Part shown: one piece after another, positions 5,685 to 10,715 of the stretch
Numbering within the stretch: position 1 is the stretch's first letter
Layout of the letters: each line of letters begins with the position of its first letter
Source of the DNA: Rhypophila decipiens
Lineage: Eukaryota > Ascomycota > Sordariomycetes > Sordariales > Naviculisporaceae
Assembly (NCBI GenBank): GCA_033297075.1
Contig: MU858439.1
Location: forward strand, 1 to 10,715
Reading direction: 5' to 3'
DNA: 10,715 nucleotides
The notes under the pieces: model-generated
Database searches by the model: none
What the model saw: only the letters and a program-made list of their open reading frames with translations
What the model was told of the DNA's origin: nothing
Translations under genes and position numbers: made by a program

Positions 5685-8378
5685 TTACGACAGGTTCACC
5701 GTCGACTCGGCCACATTCTTGCCCGAAATCTGGACCGCCGCGGGCTTAGTATTGCTCAGGTTCTGGAAAGACACGGTTACTTTCTCTTTGGGAAAGAGCG
5801 TGATGTAGTTATCCGACCACGTCAAGGGAAGGACATCCTCGCCTTTGCTGTCAACAAGATTCAAGCTGACAAAAAATGCCGGGCCAGTCGACAAGTTCTC
5901 CAGGGTGATGGAGGTTGTCTGGTCTGCCGTGTTCTTCCCAACTGTGGCGCTCACATTGGCGGTGGCCAGTTTGTTCAGGGCCGTGTAGTCAGCGTATTTG
6001 CTTACGGGAGTGTAAAACCAGTCGGAGTCATTCCAGCTCAGGGTATCCACCGACTTGGCAATCCAGTAAACATTACGGCTGAGAACATTGCCCTTGTCGT
6101 CTGCGAGAACAAGTCTGAGGAATACCACGTCCTTGATGTTGTTGAGGGCTGATGACAATGACACGATGGACTTGCTGGTGTTGGGCTTGGTGCTTGTTGA
6201 GACAGTATTGTTGTACGTGACCTTGCCGGATGTGTCAAGCACTTGGAGACTGACGGTTCTCGAGCCTTCCAGGTTAAGCGAGTGGTTGATCAGGTAGACG
6301 TCTTTCTTGACATAATCGTAGGCGACATGTTCCATCCGACTACCCACCTTGGTGCCGAAGTAACCACCTGCTGGGTGCATGTAGTAATCCCAGAGGTTCC
6401 AGTGCAGACTGGGAAAGGCACCTGTCAACATCCAGTAGATCACTCCTGTGGCCGGTCTTTTCGCGTTCCACATGGCCGAGAATCCCTCGAACATGGCTCG
6501 ATTGGCTTCGTAATCTGTAATTTGGACTTTGGTGAGGTAGTCTTCTAGGGAGCTCGGGGCACCCCATCGCTTCCAGATTCCGGCGTTTTGAATGCTCCGC
6601 TGGTGGAACTGCGAGGTATCGGTTGACATGTGGAATAGTTCCTTGTCGGGGTTCTTCCATAGGTCGTCTAGGTCAGACTGTGAGAGGAACTTTTTGAGAC
6701 TGGAGAGTGCTGGAGTCCCTCCTCCGGCGCTTTGTTCAGACCCAAAACCAAAAGCAGCTCCTAACCTGCTGCGTGATGGCTCAATGTCGTACCAGTAGTT
6801 GGGCGGGACCCAGTCGTATGGTCCCTCCATCTTTAGGCCAGAAGGACCCAGTTCCTTGGGGTAACTGCGCTTGGATGCTGATGCCAGAACTGGGACTTGC
6901 CAGTCTGCTGCTTTCAGCGCACTGATGTACATGGGCGTTGCTTTGGTGTCGGGCCAGTAGTCGCTTCCAATGAGATAGACATAGACGCTTGGGTGAGTCT
7001 GGAGCATGAGCGCTTCGTGTGCCATGCTTGCATTGGCGATAACGTAGTCGGCGTCGTTCCAAACTGGCGTCGGAACTGCCAAGTCTTGATTGTAGCTCCA
7101 GGCTTCCCATTTGTCGCAACATTCCCAGCCGACCATGAGCAAAAGGCCAAGACGATCGGCAACCTCGTATAGCTCGGGATGTTCATTCTTACCCTCCAGT
7201 CTGATGGTGTTGAAACCGAGGTCGAGAGTGTATTTGACTTCCATCTCCCACTTGGCCTTGTCGAATCGGAGGAACATGTCAGGCGCATAGCCGCCGCCAA
7301 GTACCTGCAAAGGCTGTCCATTAACCGTGAAGAGTGTGTCGTTGTTTGAGTTCACCTTGGAAGTGACTGTCCGGAATCCGAAAGTCGCTTCTGCATAATC
7401 TGAAAGGCCGCCATCGGATGTGCTGACCGTGAGGTTGGCCTTGTAGAGCGGCTGTGCGCCCCAAAAAGCAGGCCACCATATGGCAGGCTTTTGTACGACA
7501 TTTGTCAGGTCGATATCGGTCATAGACAGAGGCGGGAGAGTGAACTGCTTCGTCCAAACTAGCGGCTCTCTGCCAGACTCGGCGACAACTGAGCCCGAGG
7601 CAGTAATGGTGATTGCAGTCTTTTCGAGATTCTGAGCTGTGGCTCGGAGAGTCACGTCCGCGGGCTTGCTGCCAAGTGGTGTCCCGATCTTCGTCACGAC
7701 TCTTAACGGCCCAAGAGCTACTGGACCAGTCTGCTTGATTTCGACATCTCGCCATACACCTGTCCCGTTGTCTGCTGGCCACGGATTCCAATCGACCCAT
7801 CCCAGTGCAAAGTCGTAGTAATAACTGGTGGGGTAGACACGAATCGCGAGAGCGTTGGAAGAAGTAGCAACATCTGTGATGTCGTAGGTGTGGCCCGCGT
7901 ATGCGCCCGCCTGGAATGCCCTGCCGGCGACTTGTTTGCCATTTAGGTAGATATCTGCCCGGGATGTGATGCCATGGGTTTGGAGAAGGTAGTGTTTTCC
8001 AGAAGCGGGGCTCAGCTCAAACTCGTTGCGATATATCCAGGGAACGGAGAACTGCGAGGCATCAACAGTGCGAAGGTTTTCCGAGTAGAAGAGCTTGGTA
8101 TCATTGTACACGCCAGCCTCGAGCAAGCAGCCCATAAGCGTGCATTTGGAGATATTGACCTTGTTCCATTTCGATGTATCGACCCCGATCTGGGAGAGGG
8201 CAGCTAGGTTGCTGGCATCGTTGACTTTTGCTGAACTTTGCAAGTCCCAACCGGGTATGGCAGCGACCTGGCCTGGTGAGGAGACCAAAGGTGCAGCATG
8301 TGTCGGTGAGGTGAGCGCAAAGGCAAGAGCAAGGGACTGGGCAAGTGACGCCTTCCCTTGTGTCGTCCGGATCATCAT
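5685..8378 (-). CDS. Secreted exo-beta-D-glucosaminidase (GH2), 897 aa
   Basis: Exo-beta-D-glucosaminidases (EC 3.2.1.165) remove GlcN from the non-reducing end of chitosan oligomers outside the cell. The frame is intronless. I start it at ATG 8378 (ACAATGATG, A at -3); the upstream extension has only GTG. Residues 1-29 form a signal peptide, with likely cleavage around THA-AP. The order is GH2 sugar-binding jelly roll (about 60-215, with RADIYLNGK and the family signature FALGWVDWNPWPADNGTGVW), Ig-like domain (about 220-340), TIM barrel (about 345-650, with GFNTIRLEGKNEHPE and GWECCDKWEAW), and C-terminal beta domains. By analogy with Amycolatopsis CsxA (D469/E541), the acid/base is Asp473 in IGSDYWPD and the nucleophile Glu548 in GFGSEQSAG. 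The length matches fungal enzymes of about 890 aa such as Trichoderma Gls93. Several N-glycosylation sequons are present. Family membership is firm; preference for GlcN over other GH2 substrates rests on motif recognition. A GTAAGT overlapping the stop could splice to an acceptor about 77 bp on and swap the stop for a few extra residues, but the plain stop is simpler. Confidence 0.93.
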   Translation of the reverse strand: MMIRTTQGKASLAQSLALAFALTSPTHAAPLVSSPGQVAAIPGWDLQSSAKVNDASNLAALSQIGVDTSKWNKVNISKCTLMGCLLEAGVYNDTKLFYSENLRTVDASQFSVPWIYRNEFELSPASGKHYLLQTHGITSRADIYLNGKQVAGRAFQAGAYAGHTYDITDVATSSNALAIRVYPTSYYYDFALGWVDWNPWPADNGTGVWRDVEIKQTGPVALGPLRVVTKIGTPLGSKPADVTLRATAQNLEKTAITITASGSVVAESGREPLVWTKQFTLPPLSMTDIDLTNVVQKPAIWWPAFWGAQPLYKANLTVSTSDGGLSDYAEATFGFRTVTSKVNSNNDTLFTVNGQPLQVLGGGYAPDMFLRFDKAKWEMEVKYTLDLGFNTIRLEGKNEHPELYEVADRLGLLLMVGWECCDKWEAWSYNQDLAVPTPVWNDADYVIANASMAHEALMLQTHPSVYVYLIGSDYWPDTKATPMYISALKAADWQVPVLASASKRSYPKELGPSGLKMEGPYDWVPPNYWYDIEPSRSRLGAAFGFGSEQSAGGGTPALSSLKKFLSQSDLDDLWKNPDKELFHMSTDTSQFHQRSIQNAGIWKRWGAPSSLEDYLTKVQITDYEANRAMFEGFSAMWNAKRPATGVIYWMLTGAFPSLHWNLWDYYMHPAGGYFGTKVGSRMEHVAYDYVKKDVYLINHSLNLEGSRTVSLQVLDTSGKVTYNNTVSTSTKPNTSKSIVSLSSALNNIKDVVFLRLVLADDKGNVLSRNVYWIAKSVDTLSWNDSDWFYTPVSKYADYTALNKLATANVSATVGKNTADQTTSITLENLSTGPAFFVSLNLVDSKGEDVLPLTWSDNYITLFPKEKVTVSFQNLSNTKPAAVQISGKNVAESTVNLS

Positions 8379-9324
8379 TGTGACGTATGGGCGCTGGTCC
8401 ACCGGTGTGTCTCGAAACTTTCCTCCCTGGTACTCTTCTACGCTCCTGCTAAACGATGGCAGAAGGGCAGTGAGGGGATTTTCTGGCAGTGGACACCTTT
8501 TGTTGTCTCCTCGGAGGCCGCCCTATCGATATGAGATCATGGGGAAGGCACGATGCAGCAATCACCTGCCTTCATATGGATTGATTAATGAGTTCAATGT
8601 TCCATCACCCTCAAGTACTCAAGTTGACATTTCGGTCTTACCCGAGATCGTCATGCCTCGCAGTTATTACGGGTATTACCTGACCGGGCAGCGACAGCAG
8701 CAGTGCAGCAAGCCATCACTCGACCATTGTCCAATCACAGGATTGTCTTACTCCAGATGCCATAACAACGAGGTATCGATGGCAGGCCATTACAGTGTAG
8801 CATGTAAACAGTTTAATTCATCGCTATTTCCCGCTCTCGAAAACTCCGGTCTGTCACATTGGTTCCCCTGATGTTTTCAGAGACTTCCCCGCATCGCGAA
8901 TTAAACGTTACATACATACATCTTCGGAGTAACAGCCCAGAAGATATTACACGACCAGTCGCCTATTCTGCTACAATATCTGCCTGGTTGCAGGGGCGGA
9001 ATGTCGCTCAAATGCCCAAATCAGTTCCGCCTTCCCAAATAGGAAACTCCACTTAACACTTTCCTTATACCGGCGGATAAAGGCAAAGGTCGACACAAGC
9101 TGGAGTGGTGACATGACAAAACTTTGTTGATTGACGGGCTCACTCGATTCGAGACCTTCTGTGCGACGTAGACGACCTTCACCCGCTTGGTGTCGGTTGG
9201 GCGGACCTTTCAGGCCCGAAACCCTATCGTGATCCGGACGACCACAACGGAGAGACATCATCGCGAGCATCATGCCTTCCTCCTGAGTGACGACCAGCGG
9301 CCCAGGGCTCCGCTTCCAAAATAC
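8379..9324. other. Glucosaminidase promoter and upstream spacer
   Basis: No supported gene. The first few hundred bases are the minus-strand promoter of the glucosaminidase; no clear TATA box or carbon-catabolite-repressor site stands out. A 258-codon plus-strand frame that runs from inside the glucosaminidase to 8871 is antisense to it and lacks domain features. A 100-codon minus-strand frame at 8971-9273 is unrecognised and poorly supported. CAAGTACTCAAGT at about 8613-8625 also occurs (as its reverse complement) at 179-191. Confidence 0.45.
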
Positions 9325-9330
9325 TATAAA
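9325..9330 (+). promoter_or_regulatory. Candidate TATA box before the small plus-strand ORF
   Basis: TATAAA followed at once by a run of nine C and then a pyrimidine-rich stretch (TTCTGTTCCCTCAACCTTCC), ending 143 bp before an ATG at 9473. The arrangement is like a fungal core promoter reading rightward. Confidence 0.4.
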
Positions 9331-9472
9331 CCCCCCCCCTCGGATGAGAATTTTCTTCCGCTCGCCATTTCTGTTCCCTCAACCTTCCAAGAACCGCTCG
9401 CAAGCTTGGCGGCCAAACCACATCACCACACGACAAGATCAAAGGTCATTTGGCACTCATTTGACAGCTATC

Positions 9473-9592
9473 ATGCAAGAGGACAAGACAGTAAATGGTC
9501 AGGTCCGCAACGCCGTCGTCGAGCGGCCTCCCAATTTGAGTCTGATACGAAGAAGCCCAACTTCGATCTCCATCACCCATCCTCAACCATAG
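9473..9592 (+). CDS. Possible small or truncated ORF, 39 aa, no known family
   Basis: ATG at 9473 (context TATCATG) gives MQEDKTVNGQVRNAVVERPP and ends at TAG 9590-9592. The beginning has the look of a genuine hydrophilic N-terminus and sits behind a plausible TATA box and CT-rich leader. The latter half (LIRRSPTSISITHPQP) looks like out-of-frame DNA. It may be the 5' stump of a broken gene, a gene whose first intron I cannot place, or chance. It converges on the MFS gene 3' end only 24 bp away, which leaves no room for a normal downstream gene in this direction. No function can be given. Confidence 0.25.
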   Translation: MQEDKTVNGQVRNAVVERPPNLSLIRRSPTSISITHPQP

Positions 9593-9613
9593 AGGTAGGT
9601 AGGGTACCTACCT
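9593..9613. repeat. Perfect 9-bp inverted repeat (AGGTAGGTA / TACCTACCT)
   Basis: AGGTAGGTA (9593-9601), GGG spacer, TACCTACCT (9605-9613), ending 3 bp past the MFS stop codon. It could fold as a small hairpin. TAGGTA/TACCTA words of this kind are scattered through many Sordariomycete genomes, so the repeat may be generic rather than a terminator. Confidence 0.6.
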
Positions 9614-9616
9614 GAC

Positions 9617-10481
9617 CTAATACGAATACCGAAACCTCAAATTCTCCCGATCCGTCATGCGTTTCCACACATCAGGGCTCATAAAGGCCTCCTCGGTCTC
9701 ACTCTCCGACGTATTCTCCCGCTTCTTGTTCTGCCAGACGTAATACAAGAACAAGATAAACGTGGTAACTGCGCACCCAGCTTGCGTCGCCAAGACGGTG
9801 ATTTTGGCGGGCTTATATTCGGGCGCATCTCGAGCTTGGAACGTTTGTGGGCTGATCAGGTTGCCGATGCAGAATATGAAGCTGATTGCTGCGACGGCGA
9901 ATGCGCGTTTGGTTGCTCCTGCTACGTTGGCTACCGTCCACTGTTTTTGACAGAGAGTCAGTTGAGTGGGTCAAGAATATGTATCGTTGCAGGAAAGTGC
10001 TTCTTACGCTGTAGAATATGGCAAGAGGTGCTACTACGCTGTTGACGAGGTAGATGCCCGTGAGAATGCCTGCTTTGTTGCTCACGGGGAGGAAGGACAT
10101 TAGGCCTCCACCGATCATGCTGCCCAGTTGTGACATGTTAGCATGGTCGTGGCATGGATGTGAAGTGAAGACATACCCGGGAATGATGCATGCGATAATA
10201 AACGCCCATCGGTTGGACTGTTTGCGAATGCCATACCCGGTAAGCAAAGTGAACACAATATTCACCGCCCCAGACGGCATGTTCAACAAAGTTGCTTCCT
10301 TTGGGCTGTACCCGAGATTTCTGATAACGGTCGAGGAGTACGTCGTGACAATACCACCTGTGCCGGACAGCTACGCCCAGTCAAGACACATGGATTAGCG
10401 AACAAGACCTATGCCCTTTGTGCAGAAAAGTGTACTCACAAGCAAAATGTTCCCGACTAGCACGACTGCAAATGATGACTC
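9617..10481 (-). CDS. MFS transporter, allantoate permease (Dal5-like) family, C-terminal half
   Basis: Exons 10481-10440, 10370-10177, 10119-10008 and 9940-9617 join in phase into about 223 residues ending at TAG 9617. Motifs include TGGIVTTYSSTVIRNLGY, EATLLNMPSGAVNIVFTLL, GGGLMSFLP, LVNSVVAPLAIFYSWT, NVAGATKRAFAVAAISF and GNLISPQTFQARDAPEY. The C-terminal tail DRENLRFRYSY is typical of fungal anion:cation symporters (TC 2.A.1.14), plasma-membrane proton symporters for allantoate, ureidosuccinate, nicotinate and similar solutes. The visible part corresponds to about TM7-12 of a family protein of about 500 aa. The substrate cannot be predicted. The 5'-most exon (ESSFAVVLVGNILL) is in phase with a good donor (GTGAGT), but DNA above about 10482 shows no recognisable MFS central loop or TM1-6, although the frame stays open to 10712. 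The gene may continue after an unseen intron, or be broken there. The exact 5' limit is uncertain. Confidence 0.82.
9941..10007 (-). other. MFS gene intron (67 bp)
   Basis: Donor GTAAGA, branch-like AACTGACT, acceptor AAACAG, phase 0. It joins APLAIFYS to WTVANVAGATKRAF, restoring a conserved family segment. Confidence 0.88.
10120..10176 (-). other. MFS gene intron (57 bp)
   Basis: Donor GTATGT, branch site TGCTAACAT, acceptor GGGCAG. Removal joins IIACIIPG to MIGGGLMSFLP. The intron is itself free of stops in frame, so an unspliced reading would insert 19 residues in the middle of the protein. Confidence 0.85.
10371..10439 (-). other. MFS gene intron (69 bp)
   Basis: Donor GTGAGT at 10439, branch-like GCTAAT, acceptor GCGTAG ending at 10371, phase 0, joining NILL to LSGTGGIV. 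It is the least certain of the three introns, since the upstream exon is weakly supported. Confidence 0.55.
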
Positions 10482-10715
10482 AGCGGGCTTGGCTCGTCGC
10501 TGGCCCGATGTTTTGCTGAACAAGATCACGTTCGCGTTCCCGGACCACCACCGTCTCCGTAACGACCTACAAACGGCAGCGACAACAGAGGCCGGAAGGA
10601 CTCCTCCGGAACACCTCCCTCGCATTTGCGATGGAGGTGCACTTTTGGGGCGCCAGGGTCTCGTCGGGGCTGTCGAGGGTGCGAACCAACCACGTCCCTC
10701 CAGGATTCGGTGCTA
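10482..10715. other. GC-rich right edge, unassigned
   Basis: All six frames were read. The minus frame continuous with the MFS exon is open to 10712 but gives Arg/Trp/Ser-rich sequence unlike an MFS helix or loop. Another minus frame reads VVVRERERDLVQQNIG around 10500-10550, which vaguely resembles the pre-TM7 loop of Dal5-like proteins but ends in a stop. A plus-strand ATG near 10630 (MEVHFWGARVSSG) runs off the edge without a recognised family. Nothing here can be assigned. Confidence 0.35.

Noticed and set aside
8379..8402. Eight-codon N-terminal extension of the glucosaminidase
   Set aside because: It would have to start at GTG; the ATG at 8378 has a better context and leads directly into the signal peptide.
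8095..8871. 258-codon plus-strand frame
   Set aside because: Its first part mirrors the glucosaminidase coding strand and the rest is promoter DNA; there is no recognisable protein family.
10631..10715. Plus-strand MEVHFWGAR start resembling some metallo-beta-lactamase-fold N-termini
   Set aside because: The likeness is limited to a few residues, no metal-binding motif is visible, and the frame runs off the window.
1..10715. CRISPR array, rRNA, or intact transposon with terminal repeats
   Set aside because: No regularly spaced repeats, rRNA signatures or paired terminal inverted repeats were found; the only mobile-element trace is the DUF3435 relic.

Overview
This window looks like genomic DNA of a filamentous ascomycete (Pezizomycotina, probably Sordariomycetes). 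The evidence is short GT-AG introns (about 47-69 bp) with CTAAC/CTGAC-type branch sites, compact secreted-hydrolase genes, TAGGTA/TACCTA repeat words common in such genomes, and C-to-T decay resembling repeat-induced point mutation (RIP). All recognisable genes lie on the minus strand.

Layout, left to right. (1) 221-842: a decayed, truncated DUF3435 tyrosine recombinase, the family that includes the 'captain' recombinases of Starship giant transposons. It is spread over three exons, keeps both introns, and carries in-frame stops explicable by C-to-T change. No ORF search reports it, because the frame is broken. (2) 843-1209: an AT-rich junction. (3) 1210-1447: the N-terminal 79 codons of a secreted S1/P1-type zinc nuclease, ending at a splice-donor-like sequence with no recognisable continuation. 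(4) 2320-4008: an intact 562-residue, mostly disordered protein with paired GRF-like zinc ribbons at its C-terminus. (5) A 1.6-kb spacer without a recognisable gene. (6) 5685-8378: an intact, intronless, secreted GH2 exo-beta-D-glucosaminidase (chitosan/chitin degradation). (7) A 1.1-kb spacer holding its promoter, then a possible 39-codon ORF on the plus strand behind a TATA box. (8) 9617-10481: the C-terminal half of an MFS transporter of the allantoate permease (Dal5-like, anion:cation symporter) family, with three introns. Its 5' part becomes unrecognisable before the window edge.

Functionally, the glucosaminidase and the transporter fit nutrient scavenging (chitosan oligomers; small organic anions or amides), but there is no proof that they act together. 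The most interesting part is the left end. The recombinase remnant is transcribed away from a nuclease gene that stops abruptly beside it, as expected if a DUF3435 element had inserted in or next to the nuclease gene and later decayed. In that reading the element's 5' edge lies in the AT-rich junction and its body runs off the left edge.
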